Source: Streptomyces sp. MMG1533
GTDB taxonomy: Bacteria > Actinomycetota > Actinomycetes > Streptomycetales > Streptomycetaceae
Direction: 5' to 3'
NCBI RefSeq assembly: GCF_001279775.1
Contig: NZ_LGDG01000178.1
Coordinates: forward strand, 40,609-104,608
DNA length: 64,000 nt
Of the stretch, positions 50,070 to 59,058 are shown one piece after another. A program made the position numbers and the translations under genes. The notes below the pieces were generated by a model, which was given only the letters and a program-made list of their open reading frames with translations, ran no database searches and was not told the origin of the DNA. The stretch's first letter is position 1; each line of letters begins with the position of its first letter.

Positions 50070-51655
50070 AGGACGTCCTCCTCGGTCACCGGGTCGGGAG
50101 CCGGTGTCGTCGGCTCGCCGGGCGGCCCGCCGTGCGTCCACGGGGTGTCTTCCGGGTCGGGCAGCTTCGCCCCGCCCCGCTGCTCGTGCTCGAAGAGCGT
50201 GAAGCAGACCTGGTCGCCCTTCTCGGGCACGGAACCGGCCTCGGGCTCCTTGCCGCGGCCCATCTTGTCGACGATCCGCAGGACGAGCAGATCCTCCGCC
50301 TCCTGGCCCACGAACTCGGCGGCCTGCGGTTTCCCGCCCAGCGCGCGGTACACCTTCACTCGCTCCCCGAGATGCGGCCGGTCGTCCGTCCGGACGGTCA
50401 CCAACGGGCGCGGGCTCGGCCGCTTGCCCTCGCTGTACGCCATGACGACGTCCGTGACCTCGCCCGCGAACGCCTCCCCGGCCAGTCGTCGGCCCGCCAT
50501 CACCAGCGGGTCGTCGAGGGCTTCCTGCGCCTCCAGGCGGGCCTGTTCGCGCTCGCGCGCGGCGAGCTTGTTCGCGGCGGTGACCGCGTCGTCGCGGCGC
50601 GGCTGCGGGGGCTCGCCGGCCAGCACACGGTCGCGGTGGCCGGTGAACGACCAGCGATCGCGCGTCCACCGCTCCTCGACGTGCGCCCCCTCGGGCAGCT
50701 CCCGCAGCAGCTCCAGGCCGCGCCACACCGCGTCCCAGGTGGGGCGGGTCCGGCTCTCGACCAGGGCGCGGATCTCCCGCTCGGCGGCGGTGAGCACGCC
50801 GAGCCGGTCGTCGGCTTCGAGTCCGTCCTCGGCGGCGGAGAGGGCGATGCGGGCGCGGTCGTAGCGCTCGAAGGCGGGGGCGAGCAGTTTGTTGTCGAAC
50901 GCCGGGTCCGTGGCCGGCCCGGCGGGCGGGCACAGCAGCTGGCCCTGGGTGTCCCGCACCAGCTCGGCCCGAAGGGCCGCATCGGCGCCGGACATCCCCT
51001 CCGGCGGGTCGATCCAGGCGAGCAGCGCGCCCAGGTGCTGGTCCTCCAGGGTGGACTGGCCGGTGGCCCAGTGCCGGGCCAGCACGTCGGTCATGGCCAG
51101 CAGCAGCGAGGAGCCGGGCACGCGGGCGCGCTCCCCGAAGTGGGTCAGCCAGCGGCCGAGCAACGGCAGCCGGGGCGGCGCGGGGTACGGGGTCTCCGGA
51201 TCCTGTTCCGCCGTACGCCTGAAGCGCATGGAACGCCCGAGGAGCCGTACCAACTCCACGCCCGCGCGGCTCGGCACGATCAGCTGTGGGGCGTCCGTGC
51301 ACAGCTCGACCTCGACCTTGACCCGCTTGCCGGTCTCCGGGTCGGTCTCGGTGCGCTCGGCGGCCTCGACGGACTCGGCGTACGCGTCGACGTACGGCAG
51401 GACGACGTCGGCCAGCTCCGCCAGGAACGCGAACCTGAGGTCACGGTCGCGCGGCTGCGGTACGACCAGCAGCTGCGGGGCGTCCCGGTCGGTCCCCACC
51501 AGCGCGCCGAGCGGGGCACCGGCCTCACCCGCGGTGGTGAGCGGCACGAGGACGAGGGGGTGCCCGGACAGCCGCCGGTGCCGGACGGTGGCGGCGGGCT
51601 GGGCGCGGCCGGTGCTGACGGCCTCGAGGCGGGCCAGGGTGGAGATCAGCGACAT
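50066..51655 (-). CDS. unrecognised 529-residue protein between nuclease and helicase genes
   Basis: No family was recognised. Visible features: an N-terminal SLISTLARLEAVSTG, a central Arg/Leu-rich helical part, a coiled-coil-like KLAAREREQARLEAQEALDDPL (about 385-405), and a C-terminal beta-rich segment PLVTVRTDDRPHLGERVKVYRALGG. The last 35 residues are acidic and Pro-rich. No Walker, nuclease or membrane motif was seen. ATG at 51655 overlaps the nuclease gene end by 10 bp and its stop overlaps the helicase start by 4 bp, so it should be a stoichiometric part of the complex, perhaps the DNA-recognition or bridging subunit. Confidence 0.75.
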   Translation of the reverse strand: MSLISTLARLEAVSTGRAQPAATVRHRRLSGHPLVLVPLTTAGEAGAPLGALVGTDRDAPQLLVVPQPRDRDLRFAFLAELADVVLPYVDAYAESVEAAERTETDPETGKRVKVEVELCTDAPQLIVPSRAGVELVRLLGRSMRFRRTAEQDPETPYPAPPRLPLLGRWLTHFGERARVPGSSLLLAMTDVLARHWATGQSTLEDQHLGALLAWIDPPEGMSGADAALRAELVRDTQGQLLCPPAGPATDPAFDNKLLAPAFERYDRARIALSAAEDGLEADDRLGVLTAAEREIRALVESRTRPTWDAVWRGLELLRELPEGAHVEERWTRDRWSFTGHRDRVLAGEPPQPRRDDAVTAANKLAAREREQARLEAQEALDDPLVMAGRRLAGEAFAGEVTDVVMAYSEGKRPSPRPLVTVRTDDRPHLGERVKVYRALGGKPQAAEFVGQEAEDLLVLRIVDKMGRGKEPEAGSVPEKGDQVCFTLFEHEQRGGAKLPDPEDTPWTHGGPPGEPTTPAPDPVTEEDVL

Positions 51656-52884
51656 GCGGCCACTCCCCGACCGAGGGCCTCTGCCCTCAGCTCGGCCGCC
51701 CTTCTGAGCGCCGCCACCGCCGGATCGTCCGGATCCCCGGTCTCCCCGCGGGCCGCCGCCAGCACGTCCTCGACCGTCGTCAGACCGCCGAGTTCGGCGC
51801 GCACCGAGCGGCCGAGGGAGGTCACCGCCCCGTCCGTGCGGGAGCGGTCCCGGCAGTGGAAGGCCAGCTCGCACGCGGACAGGCACTCGGGCGCGTACGT
51901 CGCCGGGACCGCCTCGACGGCCGCCGTCAGCTCGCCCGCGGGCAGGTCGGGGGAGAAGCAGACGCCCTCGGGGAGGGCGTCTGCGATGTCCTGGACGCGG
52001 GTGAGGCGGGCCAGCTGACGGGCGGTCACCGCGCGCTGCTTGCGGACGTCGACGGCGGACGCGGTGGCGAGGTTGGAGAAGTCCTTCGGGCAGACCAGGA
52101 GGACGTGGTGACGCACGCGCGGGGGCGGGGCGCTGTCCTGGGCGCGCTCCTTCGGCTCCGCGCCGAGACGGGCGGCGACCTCCTCCAGCGCCAGCACGTA
52201 CACCGCGGCCTGCCGGGCGGCGGCGCCCACCTTCGCCGGGTCGGCCGAACCGTCCAGCATGGGGAAGGACTTGATCTCCACGACCGTCCAGCTGCCGTCC
52301 GGGTGCACGACCACCGCGTCCGGCTCCAGGAAGGCGGGCGAACCGGCGACGTCGAGCGCCAGCATCGGGTGGTCGAGGAGCGTCCAGCCGCCGGTCGCGG
52401 TGGCGTCGCGCAGGGCGAGGACCGTACGGGCGGTGCGGCCCTCGGGGCCGATCGCGGTCAGCTCGGGCACCTCGGCGTCCGACGGCGGCTCGGCCCTGCG
52501 GTCCAGCTTCTCGTGCACCAGCCGCAGCAGTTCCGCGCCGCCGTCCGCCTTGACCCGCGCTTCGAACGCGTTGCCCCGGGTCAGGGCGAACTGCGACTGG
52601 CCGAAGGCGGACGGCGAGCCCAGCGCGTCCGCCAGCGCCGCCTTGTTCACCCCGGCGCCGTCCAGGATCGCCCGCCGCCTGCAGCCGGGGTTGGCGGCGA
52701 GTGCCGCAAGAGCGCGCGCGTCCAGCGCCTTGGCCGGTACCTCGGGGCCGCGCAGCTCAGCGAGCCGCTGCCGCAGCCCCGTCTCCCGCGTCCGTGGGAG
52801 AGGCACTCGGCTCGGCTCCGCCTGCGAACTGGGACTCGCGCTGCCGTGGAATGTGCTCACCCGCGGAAGTCTGGCATCCGTCAC
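51646..52884 (-). CDS. Cas4/RecB-like PD-(D/E)XK nuclease, probable Fe-S protein
   Basis: 412 residues. Nuclease motifs: GNAFEARV (Glu, about 104-111), FLEPDAVVVHPDGSWTVVEIKSFP (Asp and the EIK catalytic triad, about 186-208) and a QxxxY-like RQAAVYVLALEE. A cysteine near residue 68 (NPGCRRRA) plus three at the C-terminus (ECLSACELAFHCRDR) fit the four-cysteine Fe-S arrangement of Cas4, AddB and Dna2 nucleases. First gene of the nuclease-unknown-helicase operon. The start is uncertain: GTG at 52884 is used, with TTG at 52890, GTG at 52860 or 52806 possible; all lie inside the end of the PAP2 gene in another frame. Confidence 0.78.
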   Translation of the reverse strand: MTDARLPRVSTFHGSASPSSQAEPSRVPLPRTRETGLRQRLAELRGPEVPAKALDARALAALAANPGCRRRAILDGAGVNKAALADALGSPSAFGQSQFALTRGNAFEARVKADGGAELLRLVHEKLDRRAEPPSDAEVPELTAIGPEGRTARTVLALRDATATGGWTLLDHPMLALDVAGSPAFLEPDAVVVHPDGSWTVVEIKSFPMLDGSADPAKVGAAARQAAVYVLALEEVAARLGAEPKERAQDSAPPPRVRHHVLLVCPKDFSNLATASAVDVRKQRAVTARQLARLTRVQDIADALPEGVCFSPDLPAGELTAAVEAVPATYAPECLSACELAFHCRDRSRTDGAVTSLGRSVRAELGGLTTVEDVLAAARGETGDPDDPAVAALRRAAELRAEALGRGVAACR

Positions 52885-53710
52885 TGACAATTGAGGCGGG
52901 TGCGCCCCCAGAGCCCGACGCGACAGCCGCGAACCGGACCCGCATCGGCGCCATGACCCGCTGCGAGTAGCGCATGACGACCGGCGCGAGGAGCAGCCCG
53001 ACCCCCATCACCGCAGCCCCCGCGACCGCGTCGAGGAAGTAGTGGTTGGCGGTACCCATCACGACGATCGTGGTCACCAGCGGATAGCCGACACCGGCGA
53101 CCTTCGCGGTACGCGTCCTGCCGTACATCCACAGCATCACGCCGCACCACAGCGCCCAGCCCACGTGCAGGCTCGGCATGGCGGCGTACTGGTTGGTCAT
53201 TCCGCCCATGCCCCGCGGGGCGCTCGCCTCGCCGCCCCACCAGCCGTACGAGCTGTACTGGGCCATCGTGTCGACGAAGCCGTGGCCCGAGGAGAGCAGC
53301 CGGGGCGGGCAGGTCGGGAGCAGGGTGAAGCCGATCAGACCGATGAAGGTGGACGTCATCAGCCAGGTGCGGGCCATGCGGTAGTGCAGGGCGCGGGACC
53401 TGAACAGCCAGACCAGGATCGCGGGCGTGACCAGATAGTGCAGCGACGCGTACCAGAAGTCGGCCGGGACGCCTATCCACGCCTCGGTCGTGAAGAGCCG
53501 GTTGAGCGGGTGCTCGGCGTTGATGTGCAGGAACTTCTCGACGCGCAGGATCGCCAGACCGTGGTCGACGGCACTCGTGACGTCACCCCGGACGAGGAGC
53601 CGGCCGGCGGAGTAGCAGGCGTACACCAGCACGATCAGCGGCAGCTCGGTCCACCAGCGCAGCCGGGGTCGTGGGGCCACCTCGATGCCCGGTGTCTCGG
53701 TCTGCGGCAT
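52757..53710 (-). CDS. PAP2-family membrane phosphatase (Aur1-like)
   Basis: 317 residues with about six membrane segments. The phosphatase motifs are [15 protein letters not shown] (PSxH) and [14 protein letters not shown] (HxxxD-type motif 3). The layout, with a long N-terminal portion [23 protein letters not shown] and a PTCPPRLL segment before motif 2, is that of the inositolphosphotransferase/Aur1-like branch acting on lipid phosphates. ATG at 53710 has GGGGGAGGG about 9 bases upstream. The last 50 residues are Ala/Ser/Gly-rich and overlap the nuclease gene out of frame for 128 bases; this tail is probably not conserved. Confidence 0.85.
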   Translation of the reverse strand: MPQTETPGIEVAPRPRLRWWTELPLIVLVYACYSAGRLLVRGDVTSAVDHGLAILRVEKFLHINAEHPLNRLFTTEAWIGVPADFWYASLHYLVTPAILVWLFRSRALHYRMARTWLMTSTFIGLIGFTLLPTCPPRLLSSGHGFVDTMAQYSSYGWWGGEASAPRGMGGMTNQYAAMPSLHVGWALWCGVMLWMYGRTRTAKVAGVGYPLVTTIVVMGTANHYFLDAVAGAAVMGVGLLLAPVVMRYSQRVMAPMRVRFAAVASGSGGAPASIVSDGCQTSAGEHIPRQRESQFAGGAEPSASPTDAGDGAAAAAR

Positions 53711-53915
53711 CCGATCGCCCTCCCCCTTCGTCTCGCGGCGTCCGGTGTCTCTGCCCGGTCGTGCCACTTTACGGCGTATGCGCGCGCCGCCGTGGCACGC
53801 CCCCGGCCCTCAAAGACGCAGAGATCGCCCGCCGGGTTGCCCTGAGGTCCGCCCCGTCCCAGCGTGCGCGATGATGGAGGACCCCGCCTCTCATTTCTCC
53901 CGGAAGGGTCTCTTC

Positions 53916-54509
53916 ATGGCACCGCGCATCCTGCTGGCCCGGCACGGACAGACGGAGTGGTCGCTGTCCGGCAAGCACACCGGCAGGACCGACGTACCGC
54001 TCCTCGAAGAGGGCCGGCGCGGCGCCAAACTGCTCGGCGAGCGTCTGCACCGGGCGCCGTTCGACGGTCTCGCCGGGGTCGAGGTGCGCACCAGCCCGCT
54101 GGCCCGCGCGCGTGAGACGTGCGGACTGGCCGGATTCGGGGAGCGCGCGAGCACCTGGGACACGCTCATGGAGTGGGACTACGGCTCCTACGAGGGGATG
54201 ACCCCGCAGGAGATCCAGGACATCCGGCCCGGCTGGCTCATCTGGCGCGACGGCGTGCCCAAGGGCGAGTCGCTCGCCGAGGTGACCGCCCGCGCGGACG
54301 AGGTGGTGGCCTGGGCCCGCGCGGAGGACCGGGACGTCCTGGTGTTCGCGCACGGGCACATACTCCGGTCCATCGGTGCGAGGTGGCTGGGGCTGCCGAT
54401 CGATTTCGCGGCGCGGATCAGGCTCAACCCGACGTCCTTGTCGGTGCTCGGGTGGGCTTACGGGGAGCCTGCGATCGAGAGCTGGAACGACCTGGGACAC
54501 CTCTCCTAG
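53916..54509 (+). CDS. histidine phosphatase family protein (phosphoglycerate mutase-like)
   Basis: 197 residues. The N-terminal RHG motif [10 protein letters not shown] holds the phospho-accepting His; the second Arg is in [12 protein letters not shown], the acid in [12 protein letters not shown] and the second His in [11 protein letters not shown]. It hydrolyses a small phosphate ester; acid phosphatase activity is typical. ATG at 53916 with GGAAGGG upstream. It is divergent from the PAP2 phosphatase gene, with a 205-bp region between, and convergent with the NsdA-like gene across 9 bp. Confidence 0.9.
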   Translation: MAPRILLARHGQTEWSLSGKHTGRTDVPLLEEGRRGAKLLGERLHRAPFDGLAGVEVRTSPLARARETCGLAGFGERASTWDTLMEWDYGSYEGMTPQEIQDIRPGWLIWRDGVPKGESLAEVTARADEVVAWARAEDRDVLVFAHGHILRSIGARWLGLPIDFAARIRLNPTSLSVLGWAYGEPAIESWNDLGHLS

Positions 54510-54518
54510 GCACTCCGC

Positions 54519-55961
54519 TCATGCGATGCGCGGCAGGCTCGCGTGCCGTTCCAGGAATGTCGACACCCCCGACGCCCGCCGGTGCGGCAGCAGCACTCTC
54601 GCCGTGCCCGCGAGCATCGTCTGGATCCTGGACGACTGGACCTGGCCCAGCAGGTCCAGCACTCGCATCCCGGCCGCCGCGGCCTCGTCGGGACGTCCCC
54701 CGCGCGCGAGGTCGTCCGCCAGCTCCGCCGTATAGAGGGCGATGTTCCGGGTGAAGTGCGGGTCCTGGAGCTGAGCCGCACGGGCCGCGTGCCGGGCCGC
54801 GCGCCGCCAGTCCCCGAGCGTCGACCAGCACTGCGCCTCCAGCCCCTCCAGCTCGGCCTCTCCGTAGAAGCTCATCCACTCGGGGTCGGCGTCCGAGTGG
54901 CCTCGCTCGAAGAGAGCCTGTGCGCGGGCGAGCGCCTGTTCGCAACCGGTGCGGTCGGCGAGCCCGGCCCAGCCGCCCGCCTCGCGCAGCGCGAGCAGCG
55001 ACATCAGTCGGGCGGAACCCAGCGGACGCCCGACGCGTTGCGCGGCCTGCGCGGCGCGCACCGCCTCGCGTGGCCGGCCCGCGTCCCGCGCGAGGAACGC
55101 CGTGTTGCAGAAGGCGTGCGCCTCGAGGCCAGGGTCACCGGTCATCCGGGCGGTCGCGAGCGCCTCCGCGTAGTGCGAGCGGGCGTCGTCGAAGCGGCCC
55201 GAGTCGTGGGCCAGCCAGCCCACCGAGATGGCCAGTTCACCGGCGCCCGAATGGAGCCGTTCGGCGGTCGTCTGCCGGGTCGTGTTGGCGTCGAGCAGGG
55301 CATAGGCGGCGCGCAGCGGGGCGGCCGCACGCCGGTAGAGGCCGTCCGCGCCGTGCCGGTCGTCGAGCAGCCGGATCCTGCGGACGGCCTCTTCGAGGGC
55401 GCCCGCCTCGCTCGTCCCGACGCGTCGGACGGGGCGTTCCGCGGCCGAGGCGTCGAAGGCGAGTGTCAAGGGGCCCAGCGAGGCGGCGGCCATCGTGGCG
55501 CCCCCGCTGGTCATGAATGCGCGACGCAGCACGTCGCTCTCCTCGTCGTTGTCGTGCGTCTCGTACGGGTCCTGCGTGTCATACGGCTCGTCCGCCCCCG
55601 GCGTCTCACCGGCGGTGTACGCCCGGATCGCGGCGCCTGAGGGGGTCGAGTCCTCGGGTGCGCGTGCCCCGCGTCCGCGTACGGACGAGCGGGGCGCGAA
55701 CCCGAGGTCGGTGAGCGTGCGGCCGGGGAACATGTGCAGGAACACCCGTTCGTACGCATAGTTGGGACAGCGGATCTCACCCGCCTCGACCCGGCCGACA
55801 TAGCGTGCGTCGCAGCTGACCCGCTCGCCGATCTCGCGGGCGGCCCGCCGTACCGCCGCGGCGAACTCGGCCGGTGAGCGCTGTCCGCGCAGCTGCCGGA
55901 ACGCGACGTTCGGCCGCGGTGGTAGGGGGGACTGGGACGAGGTCACCATTGACGACGCCAT
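54519..55961 (-). CDS. NsdA-like regulator with N-terminal DNA-binding region and TPRs
   Basis: 480 residues. The N-terminal block NVAFRQLRGQRSPAEFAAAVRRAAREIGERVSCDARYVGRVEAGEIRCPNY looks like a divergent helix-turn-helix region. A Tyr/Asp-rich linker (EPYDTQDPYETHDNDEE) and a hydrophobic segment FMTSGGATMAAASLG follow, then about 300 residues of tetratricopeptide-like helices. This layout matches NsdA-type negative regulators of Streptomyces development as remembered; the paralogue identity is uncertain. ATG at 55961 has GAGAGG 9 bases upstream. It is divergent from a small gene at 56258, with a 296-bp gap in which no operator was recognised. Confidence 0.7.
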   Translation of the reverse strand: MASSMVTSSQSPLPPRPNVAFRQLRGQRSPAEFAAAVRRAAREIGERVSCDARYVGRVEAGEIRCPNYAYERVFLHMFPGRTLTDLGFAPRSSVRGRGARAPEDSTPSGAAIRAYTAGETPGADEPYDTQDPYETHDNDEESDVLRRAFMTSGGATMAAASLGPLTLAFDASAAERPVRRVGTSEAGALEEAVRRIRLLDDRHGADGLYRRAAAPLRAAYALLDANTTRQTTAERLHSGAGELAISVGWLAHDSGRFDDARSHYAEALATARMTGDPGLEAHAFCNTAFLARDAGRPREAVRAAQAAQRVGRPLGSARLMSLLALREAGGWAGLADRTGCEQALARAQALFERGHSDADPEWMSFYGEAELEGLEAQCWSTLGDWRRAARHAARAAQLQDPHFTRNIALYTAELADDLARGGRPDEAAAAGMRVLDLLGQVQSSRIQTMLAGTARVLLPHRRASGVSTFLERHASLPRIA

Positions 55962-56257
55962 GTTCGGGTCCTCTCGTGCGAACCGTCGAACCATGCCGGA
56001 ACCAAGGTGGATTCACGGTGAGTTGTCCGTGTGGCTCCCCGTTTCCGGCGGGCAAGAACGTACCTGCTGTGTCGGACCCGCCATGCGGTGTTTGGCTACA
56101 AACCGGATATCTCATCCGAGATCTGCCATGAACTGCCATCCTTTGCGGCGGACTTCCTCCGTAGCCGTTGACACACGGGCGCGTTGAACCCTGCGGACCG
56201 GGAGCCGCCCGACTTCCGACCGTTCGTTGGAAGAGGGGTTCCGTGGTGGAGGCCGGC

Positions 56258-56674
56258 ATGGAGACCAGACGCAGCGCCGATCTTGGTACGCCGTACACGT
56301 CCAGTGCCCCGGCCGCGCGTCCGGACGCCGCGTGCGATGTCGTCACGGTGCCGACCCGGCACGGGCTCGAGGCGGTCGACATCCTGCGGCGCGGGGCGGG
56401 CGACGACGCGATGGGGCCGGTGCTGCACGACGACGACTGCGACACGCTGGGTTTCGTGGTGCCGCGGGGGACCGCGGCCGGGTGGGACGTACCGGGCAGT
56501 ACGTGTATGGAGACGGACGGGCGGGGGCTGCGGCTGAGCCCCGAGCCACCGGTGCAGGGCTCGGACTGGCTGCTGCCGCCGGGCGACGCGGACCTCGCGA
56601 CGGATCCGACGGTGCTGCGGGCGGCGCTGGGGGAGGCGGCGCGGCTGATCGAGGCGGCGGACAACTGCCGGTGA
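56258..56674 (+). CDS. hypothetical protein with prim-pol-like C-terminal block
   Basis: 138 residues from ATG at 56258, which has GGAGG 5 bases upstream; a GTG at 56243 is also possible. The block LGFVVPRGTAAGWDVPGS, GRGLRLSPEPPVQGSDWLLPPG loosely resembles the C-terminal part of short prim-pol-domain proteins such as the one at 47351, but is too short for an enzyme. No catalytic residues are evident. It is divergent from the NsdA-like regulator; such pairs of a regulator and a small protein are common in Streptomyces. Confidence 0.6.
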   Translation: METRRSADLGTPYTSSAPAARPDAACDVVTVPTRHGLEAVDILRRGAGDDAMGPVLHDDDCDTLGFVVPRGTAAGWDVPGSTCMETDGRGLRLSPEPPVQGSDWLLPPGDADLATDPTVLRAALGEAARLIEAADNCR

Positions 56675-56756
56675 GGTGTCTTCGGCGGTGAGCGGCACCG
56701 CGGCTGGGCGGGGGTGGGGTGCGCGGCCCGGCGCCACGATATGCCGCCCGCGCCCA

Positions 56757-56798
56757 CCCTCCCCCCGCTCTCGGCTTCGCTCGGGCGGGGGACCCCCA
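56757..56798. repeat. intergenic copy of the GGGGGTCCCCC palindromic repeat
   Basis: Reads CCCTCCCCCCGCTCTCGGCT onward to GGGCGGGGGACCCCCA; it is the reverse complement of the element inside the acyl-CoA ligase gene at 31841. It lies in the 168-bp gap before the spermidine-synthase-like gene, flanked on the right by the CGGCACGACTGC repeat also seen at 18240. Confidence 0.8.
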
Positions 56799-56842
56799 TC
56801 GCCCCAGCGGCACGACTGCCCGCGGATTGCGACAATGGCGCA

Positions 56843-57709
56843 ATGGGAAAGTCCAGGAACCCCCGGCGCGGAAGCGGGGCCGCAGCCGTCGTCGAACCCG
56901 TGGACGGCGGGCTTGCCGAGCTCATACCCGATCGGGACCGGGCGCGGGCCTGGACGCTGTTCGTCGACGGGGCGCCGCAGTCGCACGTCGATCTCGACGA
57001 CCCGGCGTACCTGTCCTTCGAGTACCAGCGGAGGCTCGGGCACGTCATCGACCTGGCCGCGCCGCCCGGCAAGCCCGTGCACGCCGTGCACCTCGGCGGC
57101 GGCGCGTTCACCCTCGCCCGTTACGTCGCCGCCACCCGCCCCCGCTCCACCCAGCAGGTCGTCGAGCGCGACGCGGCCCTCGTCCAACTGGTACGCCGGG
57201 AGCTGCCGTTGGACACGGGGGCCCGGATCCGGGTGCGTTCCGTCGACGCCCGCGAAGGTCTCGCCAAGGTGCCCGACGGCTGGGCCGACCTCGTCATCGC
57301 CGACGTGTTCAGCGGGGCCCGCACCCCGGCCCACCTCACCTCCACCGAGTTCCTCGACGAGGTCCGCCGGGCCCTGAAGCCGGGCGGTCTCTACGCCGCC
57401 AACCTCGCCGACGGACCGCCGCTCGCCCACCTGCGCGGCCAGATCGCCACCGCGGCCGCCCGCTTCCCGGAACTCGCACTGGTCGCCGACCCGACCGTCC
57501 TGCGCGGCAAGCGCTTCGGCAACGCGGTCCTCGTCGCCTGCGACCACCCGATCCCGATCGCCGAACTCACCCGCCGCGCGGCCTCCGACCCGCACCCGGG
57601 CCGCGTCGAACACGGCAGGCCGCTCACCGACTTCGCGGGCGGGGCCGTACCGGTGAGCGACGCGGCCGCGGTGGCCTCCCCGGCGCCGCCTGCATCCGTG
57701 TTCCGGTGA
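56843..57709 (+). CDS. spermidine synthase-like methyltransferase-fold protein
   Basis: 288 residues. The Rossmann-type core is PVHAVHLGGGAFTLARYVAAT, QQVVERDAALVQLVRRELPL and ADLVIADVFSGARTPAHLTSTEFLDEVRRALKPGGLYAANLAD, matching fused spermidine synthase-like proteins. The canonical putrescine-binding acids are not clear, so a polyamine product is not assured. ATG at 56843 has no clear ribosome site and may be near-leaderless. It ends 6 bp from the convergent small secreted-protein gene. Confidence 0.82.
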   Translation: MGKSRNPRRGSGAAAVVEPVDGGLAELIPDRDRARAWTLFVDGAPQSHVDLDDPAYLSFEYQRRLGHVIDLAAPPGKPVHAVHLGGGAFTLARYVAATRPRSTQQVVERDAALVQLVRRELPLDTGARIRVRSVDAREGLAKVPDGWADLVIADVFSGARTPAHLTSTEFLDEVRRALKPGGLYAANLADGPPLAHLRGQIATAAARFPELALVADPTVLRGKRFGNAVLVACDHPIPIAELTRRAASDPHPGRVEHGRPLTDFAGGAVPVSDAAAVASPAPPASVFR

Positions 57710-57715
57710 CGTGAC

Positions 57716-58231
57716 TCAGTAGTTCCCGATCTCCACCCGCGGCGGCCCGTCGTGCCAGGTGCAGAACACCGACACCCGGTCCGCGCCCGAGGAGAACTCC
57801 ACCCGGATCCACGACTCCGTCTTCCACACCTGCATCGACCAGCCGGTGCCGGGCGTCGCCGACACCAGCGTCGCGGACGTCTCGCCGAGGTCGAACACCG
57901 CGCGGCCGCCGTCGGTGTCGTAGCTCTTGACCTGTCCGGACTCGGTGGGGGACGGGCTGGGATTCGTCGTCGGTGCCTTCGACGGGGGCCGCGTGGGAGT
58001 CGGGGACGGCCCCCGCGACGGGCTCTTCGACCGGGACGGCGTCGGCCGGTTCGTCGACGACGCCAGCGGCTTCGACTCCTGCGTGGTCGCGTCGGCCGCC
58101 GTGATGGGCAGGGCGCGCGGCGGGTCGTACGCCGTGCCCGCCATCACCGTGTGGACGCCCCACCACGACAGCGTGACCGCCGCGCCCGTGGCGAGCGTCC
58201 AAGCCAGAACGTGCATGAGTCCTCTGCGCAT
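57716..58231 (-). CDS. secreted or membrane-anchored hypothetical protein
   Basis: 171 residues. MRRGLMHVLAWTLATGAAVTLSWW is an N-terminal signal or anchor; a long Pro/Ser/Thr/Lys linker (about 45-95) then leads to a small C-terminal beta domain (GRAVFDLGETSATLVSATPGTGW to DGPPRVEIGNY). No family was recognised. ATG at 58231 or ATG at 58216; the latter has AGAGG 4 bases upstream. It is divergent from the response regulator gene. Confidence 0.65.
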   Translation of the reverse strand: MRRGLMHVLAWTLATGAAVTLSWWGVHTVMAGTAYDPPRALPITAADATTQESKPLASSTNRPTPSRSKSPSRGPSPTPTRPPSKAPTTNPSPSPTESGQVKSYDTDGGRAVFDLGETSATLVSATPGTGWSMQVWKTESWIRVEFSSGADRVSVFCTWHDGPPRVEIGNY

Positions 58232-58353
58232 CGCGGGCCATACTGCCTCACGCGTCCCACGGATGTCGCCCGGTCCCGGCCCCGTTTCCCACAGGCGGGA
58301 AGTTGTCCACAGGCGCCGGATGAGGCTCCGCCGCATGGCGTACGGTGCGGCGC

Positions 58354-59058
58354 ATGGCAAGTGTGCTCGTGGTCGAGGACGACCAGTTCGTACGCTCGGC
58401 GCTCATCCGGCATCTGACCGACGCCGCCCACACGGTGCGCAGCGTCGGCACTGCGCTGGAGGCGCTGCGCGAGGTCGCCCATTTCCGTTTCGACGTGGTG
58501 ATCCTGGACCTCGGTCTGCCCGATCTCGACGGCTCCGAGGCCCTGAAGATGCTGCGCGGCATCACCGACGTCCCTGTGATCATCGCCACCGCCCGGGACG
58601 ACGAGACGGAGATCGTCCGGCTGCTGAACGCGGGGGCGGACGACTACCTGACCAAGCCGTTCTCGGTCGACCACCTGTCGGCACGGATGGCCGCCGTCCT
58701 GCGACGGTCCCGCACCGCCGTCGGGGACGCCCAGCCGGAGAGCGTGCTGCGCGTCGGAGGCCTGACCGTCGACCCGCTGCGCCGCCAGGCCGAGTTGGAC
58801 GGCGTACGACTGGACCTCACCCGACGCGAGTTCGACCTGCTCGCCTTCCTGGCCGGCCGGCCAGGTGTCGTCGTACCCCGCAAGGAGCTGCTGGCCGAGG
58901 TGTGGCAGCAGTCGTACGGCGACGACCAGACCATCGACGTCCATCTGTCATGGCTGCGTCGCAAGCTCGGCGAGACGGCGGCGAGTCCGCGCTATCTGCA
59001 CACGCTTCGGGGCGTCGGCGTGAAGCTGGAGCCACCGGGATCGGAGCCGGCGCGATGA
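58354..59058 (+). CDS. OmpR/PhoB-family response regulator
   Basis: 234 residues. Receiver domain: acidic pocket VVEDD, phospho-acceptor Asp in VVILDLGLPDLDG, Thr in VIIATARDDE and Lys in DDYLTKPFS. Winged helix: LDLTRREFDLLAFLAGRPGVVVPRKELL to TIDVHLSWLRRKLGE and YLHTLRGVGVKL. ATG at 58354, possibly leaderless; a GTG at 58345 is in frame. Its stop overlaps the kinase start by 4 bp (ATGA). The gene pair is followed by a chitinase, but co-regulation is not shown by the sequence. Confidence 0.92.
   Translation: MASVLVVEDDQFVRSALIRHLTDAAHTVRSVGTALEALREVAHFRFDVVILDLGLPDLDGSEALKMLRGITDVPVIIATARDDETEIVRLLNAGADDYLTKPFSVDHLSARMAAVLRRSRTAVGDAQPESVLRVGGLTVDPLRRQAELDGVRLDLTRREFDLLAFLAGRPGVVVPRKELLAEVWQQSYGDDQTIDVHLSWLRRKLGETAASPRYLHTLRGVGVKLEPPGSEPAR

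Noticed and set aside
47487..50864. 1125-codon plus-strand open frame over prim-pol-like and helicase genes
   Set aside because: Antisense shadow produced by high G/C third positions; Arg/Ser/Pro-rich with no recognisable domain.
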